Positions 1-8,285 of a stretch of DNA of 64,000 nt are shown here, piece after piece; position 1 is the first letter of the stretch, and the number at the start of each line of letters is the position of its first letter. The notes under the pieces were generated by a model that was given only the letters and a program-made list of their open reading frames with translations, ran no database searches and was not told the origin of the DNA. The position numbers and the translations under genes are program-made. This stretch comes from Arthrobacter rhizophilus (lineage in GTDB: Bacteria; Actinomycetota; Actinomycetes; Actinomycetales; Micrococcaceae), in assembly GCF_026241105.1 (NCBI RefSeq), contig NZ_JAPFFT010000002.1, positions 186,001-250,000 of the forward strand, read 5' to 3'.

Positions 1-826
1 TCTGCAGGTGCGAGTGAACTTTGGCGAGCGGGGTTGCCCCGTTGTCCGCCAGCGCCGCGGACCCGGACAGGATCAAGGCGACGGCCCCATCATTCAGGCC
101 TGGAGCGTTCCCGGCTGTGACCGTGGGCCCGCCGTAGACCGGTTCAAGCCGGGCGAGTTTTTCCAGACTGCTGTCGGAGCGGGGTTGCTCATCCAATCTA
201 AGGTCGCCGCCTGGGGTGCTGACTGGTGTGATCTCGTCGTCGAAGTACCCATCAGCCAAGGCCTTGAAGTACCGTTCGTGGCTCTGCAATGCCCAGGCAT
301 CCTGCTCTTCACGCCCGACCCCGCGATTCACTGCTTCCTCGCCCGCTGAGCGGGCGATGGAGCCGCCGCCGGCAAGTGGATTCCGAAGCATCAGCAAATC
401 TTCAACGGTGAGGTCCCCCCGTTTGGATCCCCAACGGGTCTCATGCAAAAGACGCGGCGTCTGGCTCATCGACTCGATCCCCAAGGCAATCGTGGATCGG
501 GCGCCACTTTGAATGGCCCGCCACCCCAGCCCTACAGTCGTCATGCCCGAGCAACAAGCACGGTCCACAGTCAGGGAAGGCAGCGTTTCCGGGAAACCGG
601 CGGCCATGGCGTATTGCCGGGCGGGAACCATCAGGCCACCCTCGATCATGGCCATGCCCGCGTTGAGCTCTGACACGTCCTGCACGGGCCAAGCCGTGCG
701 TTGGACGACTGCCTGCAGGGTTTGACGGGCGAGGTCGACCACGGAAACCTCACGCAGCCCGCCGCCGAAGCGACCGAACGGCGATCGGATGCCATCTACG
801 ATCCACACGAGCTGAGGATCAGACAT
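1..826 (-). CDS. Thiolase family acetyl-CoA acyltransferase, C-terminus beyond window
   Basis: About 275 N-terminal residues of a thiolase read without a stop to the window edge. The protein opens MSDPQLVWIVDGIRSPFGRF, and the nucleophile motif DRACCSGM places the catalytic Cys at residue 91, followed by an unusual second Cys. Further on GIESMSQTP and TVTAGNAPGLNDGA are typical thiolase segments. The catalytic His and second Cys lie outside the window. The start is the ATG at 826, preceded by a good ribosome site (AAGGAGAG). Thiolases either cleave 3-oxoacyl-CoA in beta-oxidation or condense acetyl-CoA; context does not decide which. It diverges from a PucR-type regulator remnant. Confidence 0.9.
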   Translation of the reverse strand, partial: MSDPQLVWIVDGIRSPFGRFGGGLREVSVVDLARQTLQAVVQRTAWPVQDVSELNAGMAMIEGGLMVPARQYAMAAGFPETLPSLTVDRACCSGMTTVGLGWRAIQSGARSTIALGIESMSQTPRLLHETRWGSKRGDLTVEDLLMLRNPLAGGGSIARSAGEEAVNRGVGREEQDAWALQSHERYFKALADGYFDDEITPVSTPGGDLRLDEQPRSDSSLEKLARLEPVYGGPTVTAGNAPGLNDGAVALILSGSAALADNGATPLAKVHSHLQ

Positions 827-891
827 TTACTCTCCTTTGAAAAATGAAACTGATGTCACTTTTATAACTCCTGTCCTGGTCCGCGTCAAGA

Positions 892-1155
892 GTGGAGCGC
901 GCGCGGGACGTCCACGAGGCTTTCACCGTGTTGAGCCACGAGAGCGCGGGGACACAGCAAGTGGTGGAGACGGCGGCCGCAATGATCGGCGCGCCGGTGG
1001 TGGTCGAGGACCTGCAGCACCTAGTCCTGGCATATTCCGCCCGCCGCCTCGCACCGACGGAATTGTTGGACGACTGGGAGCGGAGATCGCGGACCCTCCT
1101 TCGCCGGCGCCGGCCGATGGCTCGGCCAAGCGGATCGGTCCCGCGGAACCGTTGA
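892..1155 (+). pseudogene. PucR-type transcriptional regulator, N-terminal remnant
   Basis: A GTG-started reading frame of 87 codons encodes RARDVHEAFTVLSHES, then VVVEDLQHLVLAYSARRL and ELLDDWERRSR. This is the pattern of the N-terminal sensory segment of PucR/CdaR-type regulators. The remainder, including the C-terminal helix-turn-helix, is missing; after about residue 68 the frame turns into Arg/Pro-rich readthrough and stops. It is therefore read as a truncated regulator, possibly of the divergent thiolase. The family assignment is by recall of the pattern. Confidence 0.55.
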
Positions 1156-1264
1156 AAACGCGATCGCCTATGAGCTTGATGATGTGACTACTCCGGTGGA
1201 CCTCGTCCCGTCGGAGAATGTCGGCATGGACAAGATCGGCAAGGTTACGTATACGTTGAAGTAG
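1154..1264 (+). pseudogene. C-terminal fragment of an unrecognised protein
   Basis: The frame beginning near 1154 reads ENAIAYELDDVTTP, then VDLVPSENVGMDKIGKVTYTLK-stop, compositionally protein-like and in a different frame from the preceding regulator remnant. It has no start of its own and is followed by a strong hairpin, so it looks like the surviving tail of a deleted gene that used that terminator. The parent family is not recognised. Confidence 0.35.
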
Positions 1265-1302
1265 GTCCGGTTCGTCACGGATCGACCAACACTGCAATGT
1301 AT

Positions 1303-1338
1303 GAAGAGCGCCCCATCCTCCCGGATGAGGCGCTCTTC
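1303..1338. terminator. Strong hairpin, probable transcription terminator
   Basis: GAAGAGCGCC pairs with GGCGCTCTTC, extended by CATCC/GGATG around a short TCCC loop, followed by a T-rich stretch on the plus strand. It lies between the gene remnants and the PLD-like gene, which starts 50 bases later. Confidence 0.7.
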
Positions 1339-1387
1339 CATTGTTTCGGTTCCAAGACATGTCGGACGACCAAATTAGGCTGGTTGC

Positions 1388-2392
1388 ATGACCTCTCAAC
1401 CCCGAGTACTCGACACTGCCTCGGAGTGGCTGCACTCAGCCCTTTCGGATCCCGACGGCGACGTCGTCCTCACGAGCCCTTACCTCTCCTATGTCGTATG
1501 CAGGAGCATCGCCGACGCGGCGATCGGATCATCCCGCTCATGGACCCTCTACACAACGCTGGATCCGCTCGCCGTGGCGAGCGCGTTCCTCTCGGTCCCG
1601 GGAATGGCGCTCTTGCTCGACACGGGAGTCGAGGTTCGCCACGTTGACCGGCTTCACGCCAAATGTTTCCTCGTTGGCAGTCGAGGGATGCTCGGATCCG
1701 CCAACCTCACCGGAGCAGGACTGGGCAGCTCGGTGAATGCGAACCGTGAGCTTGGTGTCGAGCTGGATCCGGATCAAATTGACGAGGCACGGAGGATGAT
1801 TCTCGCCTGGCCTTCCCGGTCAGTATCGAAGAGCGGCCTGGACATCTTGGCCGTGCAAGCCAACAGGCTACCGAAGCCCGCTCCGGGGGTGAGGGACCAG
1901 GACGAAGACTCAGCGCTTCTTGACGTCGAACGGCTCCTTGCCGATGCCCGGGAACCGGAACGATCTCTCTGGGTGAAGGTTGAGGACGGTGCTCCGGTCT
2001 TAGACCATTGGCGGCAAGAGTGGAGATTTGCGAACCCCGGTTCAAAGCGGGGAGACAAATGGATCGGAGAACCCTCTATCAAGACCGGCGATCTCGTCTT
2101 CATCTGCGCGACAGGGACCAAGGACTGCTACGTCGTAGTCGAAGTGACAACAGATCCGGAGCTTCTGCCGGAGGACTACGTCGAATGGGCTGCTTACCGG
2201 GAGGGCGAGGACCCGGAGCGATGGCCCTGGGTCAACCGCACTAGGCCACGCCTTGTTCCTTCGAGTCTCATCGATTTCACTTACGAAGACCTCCGTGGAG
2301 GAAAGAAACTACCCCGTGGAAGCCGTTTCCGGCTGAGCCCTGAGGAGTTCGTCGCAGGTGTCCGAGTCCTCGCTCAACTGCCGACGGATTGA
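1388..2392 (+). CDS. Phospholipase D-like protein with C-terminal EVE/PUA-like region
   Basis: The 334-residue protein has one PLD-type HxK motif: RLHAKCFLVGS with His90 and Lys92, followed by MLGSANLTGAGLG carrying the conserved Asn/Ser. This is the form seen in PLD-like nucleases rather than lipases. From about residue 195 the sequence LWVKVEDG, then DKWIGEPSIKTGDLVFICATG and CYVVVEV, resembles EVE/PUA-like folds known from modified-base readers; this second assignment is inference from pattern. With only one HKD motif, an active enzyme would need to dimerise. It stands alone between remnants and repeats, with no restriction or helicase partner in view. A role in DNA defence or nucleic-acid processing is possible but unproven. 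Confidence 0.7.
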   Translation: MTSQPRVLDTASEWLHSALSDPDGDVVLTSPYLSYVVCRSIADAAIGSSRSWTLYTTLDPLAVASAFLSVPGMALLLDTGVEVRHVDRLHAKCFLVGSRGMLGSANLTGAGLGSSVNANRELGVELDPDQIDEARRMILAWPSRSVSKSGLDILAVQANRLPKPAPGVRDQDEDSALLDVERLLADAREPERSLWVKVEDGAPVLDHWRQEWRFANPGSKRGDKWIGEPSIKTGDLVFICATGTKDCYVVVEVTTDPELLPEDYVEWAAYREGEDPERWPWVNRTRPRLVPSSLIDFTYEDLRGGKKLPRGSRFRLSPEEFVAGVRVLAQLPTD

Positions 2393-2736
2393 TCCACTCG
2401 CATAAGGCGGATCATCCGATCCGTATGGCATGGGCACCCTTCGTGTCTCAGGATGAGGCACATTCGCGTTGAGCAGTGCGTGCCATCAGCGCAATCCGCC
2501 CCCACCCTCTTAGTCGCGGCCCGCGCGCAGCGAAAGGATCTCGCCAGGCTCGAGGACCTGGACTGCGTCTCGTGCGACCTGTTCGATTGCCCGTCACAAC
2601 TTGATGAGCCCCAGCCAACCCCTACACGGTCGACGGACTGACTTAGACGAGAAACACCCTGGCACGGTCCCCAATCACATGCGGCAAGGACGTCTCCGGA
2701 CTCATTCCCTCACGCCCGCCACGGCGGGAAAAGAAG

Positions 2737-2853
2737 GCACCAACGTTACTAATGAGATGGGTCATTGCCGTGTCACAAAGACGTCCACAAATAGGCCAGA
2801 ACCCGCGTAATTCCTGTGATTATGGCACCCACCCCCTTTAGCAACTTTGGTGC
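2737..2853. repeat. Inverted-repeat (MITE-like or IS-end) element, copy 1
   Basis: The left end GCACCAACGTTACTAA is mirrored at the right end by the reverse complement GCACCAAAGTTGCTAA, making imperfect terminal inverted repeats of about 25 bases around an AT-richer core. A second copy with the same ends and core lies at 42841-42960, and similarity continues about 25 bases past the right end in both. There is no ORF inside. It could be a MITE or a solo end of an insertion sequence. Confidence 0.75.
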
Positions 2854-2948
2854 GACGGAGATCACGCGGTCAGGCCAGACACTGTTAAGAAAGGAGATGG
2901 GTGCTCCTTAGGCAGAATCTTCCCTGCGTACTGAACCGGGAAGACACA

Positions 2949-2970
2949 TGCCTGAGGTGGGACTCGAACC
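2949..2970 (-). other. tRNA-Leu-like 3' end fragment, candidate att site
   Basis: On the minus strand this reads GGTTCGAGTCCCACC followed by CTCAGGCA, that is a T-loop, the 3' half of the T-stem and an acceptor 3' strand (CTCAGGC pairs with GCCTGAG, typical of tRNA-Leu) plus a discriminator A. The sequence 5' of the T-loop does not pair as a tRNA and no anticodon arm is present. A 22-base tRNA 3' end without its tRNA is the usual footprint of integration by a tyrosine recombinase; no intact integrase is nearby. Confidence 0.5.
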
Positions 2971-3339
2971 GGGCTTCCGGGCCCGGAAACACTGGGAACT
3001 CCCGAAAACATCCCGAGTACGGCCCAGTCCGGCCCCGGTACGGCCCAGTCCGATGGCAAAGGTGTGCACATTGCGCACACTCTGTTCTTCTCGTTTGGAA
3101 CTGCTGCGACGCTACACACACGGGGCCAAATTACTTTGTCCTAGCCGCAAAGTGGTCAAGGCTACAGCCTTTGCTGTCACGGGCCCGGCCGCGCAGCAAC
3201 ACCGCTTAACCGTCTGTGAACAGGGTCGTAAAGTTGGCAGATGAGGAGCAGTACGGGGGCATAAAAAGAACCGCCGCCCCATTTCGGGACAGCGATTCTT
3301 TTGGGACTGGCGCAACCGGGTGGTGCGTTTTGTTGTGGA

Positions 3340-3669
3340 CTATGCCGCGACGGCCACCGATACCGGGAGGGCTTCGATGGTTTTGTTGAAGATCCTCTGC
3401 ACGATGGCCGAGCCGATAGCTCCCAGAAGGAGCATCAACCAGAAGGCTGCGTGCCGACCCAGCCCCTTGCGGGTGAACGTTTCGACGCCGACCGAATACT
3501 TCCAAAGCCATACGACATTGGCGATCGGTACGATGAGCAGCCAAGCCGACGGAATGGCCGTGCCTGACTTGTTCATCTCGTTCTTGGTCTTAACACTCCA
3601 GACAAGGGCGTAGATGCCGAACGTGATTAGGGGCAAAAGCAAGGTCGCTGCGATACTGCGGTATTTCAT
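3340..3669 (-). CDS. DUF4234 family small membrane protein
   Basis: This 109-residue protein starts MKYRSIAATLLLPLITFGIY, with a first membrane segment at about residues 5-25. It continues WSVKTKNEMNKSG and a hydrophobic block around IPSAWLLIVPIANVVWLWKYS (about 40-60), then a third at 75-95. The layout and the K-x-E-MN motif match DUF4234 proteins, whose function is unknown. The start is supported by AGGAGG six bases upstream. It stands alone. Confidence 0.8.
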   Translation of the reverse strand: MKYRSIAATLLLPLITFGIYALVWSVKTKNEMNKSGTAIPSAWLLIVPIANVVWLWKYSVGVETFTRKGLGRHAAFWLMLLLGAIGSAIVQRIFNKTIEALPVSVAVAA

Positions 3670-4483
3670 GGGTCCTCCTGTAGATGAATCCCATTCCGGA
3701 CAAGCCGGAGACGGGAAGACTCAGGGCAGCCACTGACAGTAACGGGCCACAATCACTTGCGGATTCGATCCTGCTTCGTTGCCGAGCTCAAGCGTCCAGT
3801 ATGACTATCAGCCGCGCCAGAAGCTTCGTAAGGCGTTTGGGGCGGGAATGTTCCCGAATCGAAGCGGGCGTCAGGTCCGCCTGCACGGGAACGCAGCCAT
3901 ACGAACTGCGTCCAGGGCGCAATTCTGCGAGCCTGCCCGGGGCCCCGTGATTGCGCCTTGCATGTCCAGCAGGCACAAAGGGACCGCCGCCCTTACGGAG
4001 CACCGGGCCTTGGCGGCCTTGGTCTGCCAATACGTTCAGGAGTCAGCCCACTTGGGCTCTTCGGGCCCGGGCAGCACGCTTGACCAGCTGGCCCGCCGGT
4101 ATCCGGCATGTAGATCGCGCTTCCTCCAGTGTCCTGAAAAGAGCCAAGAAGCTCTTCGACGCCATCGGTATTGGGATCTGCTCCTTGTTCTCGCCTCACG
4201 ACCCCATAAGAACTAATTACATTGATGACGTTCTGGTAGTCCGACCCGGTGGAAAAATGGAGTCGATAATGCGGGGCCCGCCGCTTCCGCCCGGTTGTCT
4301 GGCCCACGCCTGGCAGTGGCAGCCTCTTGTGCGTCAGCTGACGAACCGTTGATTGCGCCCTACGCCCTGGAAGAACTGGCGAAACCGCCCTGAATACGGA
4401 CTTCCTGTGATGCCGTGCCACTGGTCTCCACTCCAGTTTGTGAACACTGCCAAACGAAGGACCAAGACTGTTAGGGGTCGATC
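3670..4483. other. Gene-poor stretch
   Basis: About 800 bases in which several overlapping long frames on both strands contradict each other and none shows a family pattern or ribosome site. It may hold decayed coding sequence, but nothing can be named. Confidence 0.5.
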
Positions 4484-4720
4484 ATGGCTTTCGGAAAAGA
4501 TATCCCCGGCGCTGACCGCGAACAGATAGAAGATCTGGTCCGCGAATTCAATTGGCTGCTGGACCACGGGATAGCGGATGGGTTCGCTGAGCTCTTCACG
4601 AAGACAGGGACCTTCACCGCCGCAGGTAGGACACCGTCTGGAAGGTTGGAGCTGCAGGATTTCGCACAGAACCGTGTCGCCGAGCGTTGGCGTTGCACCG
4701 GTCGGTCAATAGTGCTGTAG
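4484..4720 (+). pseudogene. SnoaL-like (NTF2 fold) protein, truncated
   Basis: The 78-codon frame reads MAFGKDIPGADREQIEDLVR, then EFNWLLDHGIADGFAELFT and KTGTFTAAGR, the N-terminal helix and first strands of SnoaL-like small polyketide cyclase/ketosteroid-isomerase folds, which are normally 130-150 residues long. After LQDFAQNRVAERW the expected continuation is lost and the frame stops, so only the first half remains. An AGGGG sits nine bases before the ATG. Confidence 0.6.
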
Positions 4721-4837
4721 GACACTAAGGGGACCCGAGGACTGCGTCAGTTCCCAGTCGGCTGCTGGGCTCTGGGCCAGCAGCCTCAGTAAGCCTGTTC
4801 CGCGGTCGGCATCTTCGATCTGATCCGTACGGCGTCC

Positions 4838-6181
4838 TCAGCTTAAAAGCGCTTCGGCGGCTGAAACGCCATCGTCGATGCCCTGTGGACCGTTGCGCTT
4901 GACACTGCGCATGATCGCTATCGCCGAGACAACGGAGATCAGTGAAATTGACAGCAACAAAGTGGCTGGCCCCCAGGACAAGTTGTTGCTCAGGGACAGG
5001 ACTCCGGTGGCGATCAGGGGTGTGAACCCGGCGACGATGCCGGCGATGTTGGCAGACAACGCCATCGTGCTGTACAGAATATTGGACGGGAAGTAGTCAC
5101 GGAACATGGCGCCGATCGGGGCGTATGGGATCGTGCCAAGGCCGAAGGTGAGAACCATGGCCACCGTGATCAGGCCCGTGTCCTTCGTATCCACGAGCCA
5201 GAACGTCGGGAAGGCCAGGACCAAGGTGACCAGGTACCCGATTACGACTGTCTTGGCGGCTCCGATGCGATCGGCGAGCTTGCCGCTTAGGAGAAGGACA
5301 ATTCCCTGCGCGACGGCTCCTGCCACCGTGGCGTTCAGAATCACGGAAGCGGGCAAGTGCAGCGTCAGCGTCACATAGCTGATCATGAAGGTGGAGATGA
5401 TACCGAACCCGGCGGTGGAGTACAGATACGCACCGACTCCCAGCATCAACTTGACCGGGTGCTTGAGGAAGGTTTCCTTGAGCGGCGATTTGGTGGTCAG
5501 CCTGTTGGCCTCAAGCGCCCTGAATTCGTAGGTCTCGGGGAGATACCAGCGGATCCAGATCGCGACGGCCACCAGGACAATGGAAACCAGGTAGGGCAAA
5601 CGCCAACCCCAGCTCAGGAACTCGCTTTTCGGCAGCAAGGTCACGAGAGCAATGGCGCCGCTGCTCAGCAGCGTGCCCGACGGGGAGCCGAGCTGAACCA
5701 TCGAGGCGTAGAAGCCGCGCTTCTCTTTGGGGGCGTTTTCCACAGCCATGGCCGTGGCCCCGCCCCATTCCCCGCCAGCGGCGATGCCCTGGACGAAGCG
5801 GAGTGCCACCAACAGGACCGGAGCAACGATGCCCGCGGTCTTGAAGTCCGGCAGGACACCGATCAGGGTCGTCGCGGACCCCATGATGATCACTGTGACG
5901 ATCAACGCACCTTTGCGGCCGAACTTGTCGCCGTAATGACCGAAGATCATCGCCCCCAAGGGGCGCGCGATGAAGCCAACAGCCAGAGCCGCAAAGCTGC
6001 CCATCTGCGACGCAAACTGGCTCGAGGACGGGAAGAACAGTCCCCCGAACACAATCGCTGCGGTGGTGCCGAAGAGGAAGAAGTCGTACCATTCCAAGGC
6101 CGTGCCGATGTACGCGCCCACCACGGAGCGCCGCGCATTCCTCAATCTGGTTTCTGGTGTGGATTCAGCTAAAGCAATCAT
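4838..6181 (-). CDS. MHS-family MFS transporter (metabolite:proton symporter)
   Basis: The 447-residue protein has twelve predicted membrane spans. The MHS signature is seen in GAYIGTALEWYDFFLFGTTA near the N-terminus, the loop 2-3 motif GHYGDKFGRKGALI, and GGEWGGATAMAVENAPKEKRG. MHS transporters import organic acids and related metabolites with protons (ShiA, ProP and KgtP are relatives). The start was placed at the ATG at 6181 with AGGAAG upstream; the frame continues open to 6370 but that extension has no family match. It diverges from a semialdehyde-type dehydrogenase, suggesting linked substrate uptake and oxidation. Confidence 0.92.
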   Translation of the reverse strand: MIALAESTPETRLRNARRSVVGAYIGTALEWYDFFLFGTTAAIVFGGLFFPSSSQFASQMGSFAALAVGFIARPLGAMIFGHYGDKFGRKGALIVTVIIMGSATTLIGVLPDFKTAGIVAPVLLVALRFVQGIAAGGEWGGATAMAVENAPKEKRGFYASMVQLGSPSGTLLSSGAIALVTLLPKSEFLSWGWRLPYLVSIVLVAVAIWIRWYLPETYEFRALEANRLTTKSPLKETFLKHPVKLMLGVGAYLYSTAGFGIISTFMISYVTLTLHLPASVILNATVAGAVAQGIVLLLSGKLADRIGAAKTVVIGYLVTLVLAFPTFWLVDTKDTGLITVAMVLTFGLGTIPYAPIGAMFRDYFPSNILYSTMALSANIAGIVAGFTPLIATGVLSLSNNLSWGPATLLLSISLISVVSAIAIMRSVKRNGPQGIDDGVSAAEALLS

Positions 6182-6488
6182 GTGGGTCTTCCTAATCGAA
6201 CGCGCTCTGCGTAGCAGCCGGTTCATGGGTGGGGCTGGGAGCCTTTGGCTCGGCGGAAAATGCGGAGAGGTAGTCTTCCAACGCTTTAGTGCAATTGTGG
6301 GACGTGATGTGCATAACATCAAAGACCAAATTTGCATCCAATCAATAACAAATTGGCATGAAATTACCAATCTGCTTGCCCACCATAATCCATGCCCTTA
6401 TAGCATGCATCTCTTGCAAAATACGTATTGGACGGCATGGTCGGAAAGCTTGGACACTGGAGTACAGACCACGAATCATAGGAGAACA
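6182..6488. promoter_or_regulatory. Divergent promoter region with inverted repeats
   Basis: The 307-base gap between the divergent transporter and dehydrogenase genes is AT-richer than its surroundings. It holds two inverted repeats, GATGT-N5-ACATC at 6306-6320 and ATTGG-N10-CCAAT at 6352-6371, both operator-like. TTGGACGGCATGGTC at 6428-6442 recurs nearly unchanged before the ThDP enzyme gene (16017-16031) and more loosely before the ABC lipoprotein gene. Confidence 0.5.
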
Positions 6489-7862
6489 ATGAGCCTCTAT
6501 GCAGTAACAAACCCCGCAACCGCGGAAACCGTCGCCACCTTCCCCACAGCCAACGACGCTGGCATCGAGTCGGCGCTTGCAAGTGCTCACTCCGCGTTCC
6601 TCGGTTGGAAGTACTCCGCCATTGAGGACCGCACTGGACTGCTCAACCGAGTTGCCGACCTCTACACGGAGCGCCGCGAGGAGCTTGCCGCGATCATCAC
6701 GCGCGAAATGGGCAAGCCCACGTTCCAGGCCGGTATCGAAGTGGATATCGTCGTCTCGATCTACCGTTACTACGCCCGGAATGGCCCGAAATTCCTTGAG
6801 GACGAGGAACTAGAGGTGGCTGCCGGCGGCCGGGCAGTTGTCCGCAAGGAAGGGCTGGGCGTGCTCCTGGGCATCATGCCGTGGAACTTCCCGTATTACC
6901 AGGTGGCTCGCTTTGCCGGCCCCAACCTGATGAACGGGAATACGATTCTTCTCAAGCACGCACCGCAGTGTCCCGAGTCCGCCTTGGCCATGGAGCAGAT
7001 CTTCAAGGATGCCGGGGCCCCAGTGGGGGCGTATGTCAACGTCTTCGCGACCAACGATCAGGTGGCGGACATTATTGCCGACCCACGCGTCCAAGGCGTC
7101 TCCCTGACCGGCTCCGAGCGAGCAGGATCCGCCGTCGCGGAAATCGCCGGACGCAACCTCAAGAAGGTTGTACTGGAGCTGGGCGGTTCGGATCCTTTCC
7201 TGCTGCTGGACACCGGTAACGTGGACGAATCGGTCCAGCGCGCCGTCTTCGGCCGCATGGTCAACGGCGGCCAGGCCTGCAATGCTGCCAAGCGTTTTGT
7301 GGTCATGGAGGACGTCTACGAGGAATTCGTGGAGAAGTTCACGGCCGCCCTGGCCGCCATCGAACCCGGGGATCCTACGGATCCCAAGACGTTCCTCGGG
7401 CCGCTGTCCTCGCAGGCGGCTGCCGACAACCTCGCCAAACAGGTCGACGCCGCGATCGCAGGTGGCGCTGTACTGCGCACAGGGGGCGGCAAGGTCTCCG
7501 AGGACCGTGCCTACTTCAAGCCGACAGTCCTGACCGGCATCACCCCGGACATGGACGTCTTCCACCAGGAACTCTTCGGCCCGGTGGCCATGGTCTTTAG
7601 GGCCGCCTCCGAGCAGGAAGCCGTGGCCCTTGCCAACAACTCGCCGTTTGGCCTCGGAGCCTCCGTTCACACCAACGACGCCGAAAAGGCTGCCCGCGTG
7701 GCCGATCAGCTCGAGGCCGGCATGGTGTACATCAACGAACCCGGCGGCACCTCCGCCGAACTCCCGTTCGGCGGCATCAAGCGCTCCGGCGTCGGCCGTG
7801 AACTCGGCAAGTACGGCATGGACGAGTTCATCAACCGAAAACTGATTCGCACTGCCAAGTAA
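6489..7862 (+). CDS. NAD(P)-dependent aldehyde dehydrogenase, succinate-semialdehyde type
   Basis: This 457-residue aldehyde dehydrogenase carries the Rossmann and active-site motifs MPWNFPYYQ, LTGSERAGSAVAEIAGR, the catalytic Glu in LELGGSDPF and the nucleophile Cys in NGGQACNAAKRF, then FGPVAMVFR and FGGIKRSGVGRELG near the end. Length and the short N-terminus fit the GabD/SSADH subgroup, which oxidises succinate semialdehyde or similar aldehydes to acids. The start is ATG at 6489 with AGGAGA upstream. A strong terminator follows. The real substrate may be the aldehyde formed by the ThDP enzyme encoded 9 kb downstream (inference). Confidence 0.92.
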   Translation: MSLYAVTNPATAETVATFPTANDAGIESALASAHSAFLGWKYSAIEDRTGLLNRVADLYTERREELAAIITREMGKPTFQAGIEVDIVVSIYRYYARNGPKFLEDEELEVAAGGRAVVRKEGLGVLLGIMPWNFPYYQVARFAGPNLMNGNTILLKHAPQCPESALAMEQIFKDAGAPVGAYVNVFATNDQVADIIADPRVQGVSLTGSERAGSAVAEIAGRNLKKVVLELGGSDPFLLLDTGNVDESVQRAVFGRMVNGGQACNAAKRFVVMEDVYEEFVEKFTAALAAIEPGDPTDPKTFLGPLSSQAAADNLAKQVDAAIAGGAVLRTGGGKVSEDRAYFKPTVLTGITPDMDVFHQELFGPVAMVFRAASEQEAVALANNSPFGLGASVHTNDAEKAARVADQLEAGMVYINEPGGTSAELPFGGIKRSGVGRELGKYGMDEFINRKLIRTAK

Positions 7863-7883
7863 CATCCCGGCTGCGGGGAGGGG

Positions 7884-7922
7884 AAAGGCGCTGGCGGGAG
7901 TCCGGCTCCCGCCAGCGCCTTT
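7884..7922. terminator. Strong terminator after the aldehyde dehydrogenase
   Basis: AAAGGCGCTGGCGGGAG pairs with CTCCCGCCAGCGCCTTT around a five-base loop. It lies 21 bases after the dehydrogenase stop, and symmetric A and T ends allow action in both directions. Confidence 0.85.
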
Positions 7923-7923
7923 G

Positions 7924-8285
7924 TCCGCCCAGGCCTTCAACGGTCGTCCCGCAGCAAGGTTGGCGACGGCCCCAGCGATGCACCCCCAGAAAGGAGAGAC
8001 GGTTCCCCAGGGGGCAATGCCGTAAGCCGTTACTACCACCGTGATCAGGGCAGCCTCGGGGACCGCCGGGTGGCCCTCGAACCTGGTAACGACGTCTCGG
8101 AGCGCGCTCGGCAGTGCACCGAGAAGTGCCACGCCGGACAACGCCGTCAGCGTTGGTGCCGGAACAACGGCAAACAGCGCCACCACGGCAGAACTAAAGG
8201 TGCCGAAGACAAGGTAGAAGACCCCTCAGGAGATTCCGGCAATGAACCGGCGTCTGGAGTCCTTCCCGGAGCCCTGCGGATCGAA
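7924..8285 (-). pseudogene. benE: Benzoate/H+ symporter (BenE) C-terminal remnant
   Basis: On the minus strand the frame reads GKDSRRRFIAGIS, then a TGA stop, then GVFYLVFGTFSSAVVALFAV, PAPTLTALSGVALLGAL and EAALITVVVTAYGIAPWG. This order of loop and membrane helices matches the C-terminal third of BenE-type transporters. The first two thirds are missing, an in-frame stop interrupts the remainder, and the natural C-terminus runs into the dehydrogenase terminator. At about 8285 it abuts, head to head, the remnant of a LuxR-type regulator. Confidence 0.65.

Larger units (their letters stand above)
2393..3339. other. Long non-coding stretch with mobile-element traces
   Basis: About 950 bases without a convincing gene. 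It contains the inverted-repeat element at 2737-2853, the tRNA-like 3' end at 2949-2970, and a short direct repeat of TACGGCCCAGTCCG near 3018-3052. Small frames here such as 2901-3209 have no ribosome site or recognisable protein pattern. Confidence 0.6.

Noticed and set aside
2949-2970. Complete tRNA gene
   Set aside because: Only the T-loop and acceptor 3' strand are present; D-arm, anticodon arm and 5' acceptor strand are missing.
2901-3244. Overlapping 98-102 residue frames near the tRNA-like fragment
   Set aside because: The typical spurious frame that arises antisense to tRNA sequence; no start signal or family pattern.
3993-4421. 142-residue minus frame in the gene-poor stretch
   Set aside because: Plausible length, but conflicting frames on both strands, no ribosome site and no recognisable motif.
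5357-6172. 271-residue frame opposite the MHS transporter
   Set aside because: Low-complexity His/Gln/Arg-rich antisense shadow of a high-GC gene with no ribosome site or family pattern.
6810-8186. 458-residue open frame on the minus strand
   Set aside because: It runs antisense through the aldehyde dehydrogenase gene; only the part right of 7924 (the BenE remnant) has family character.
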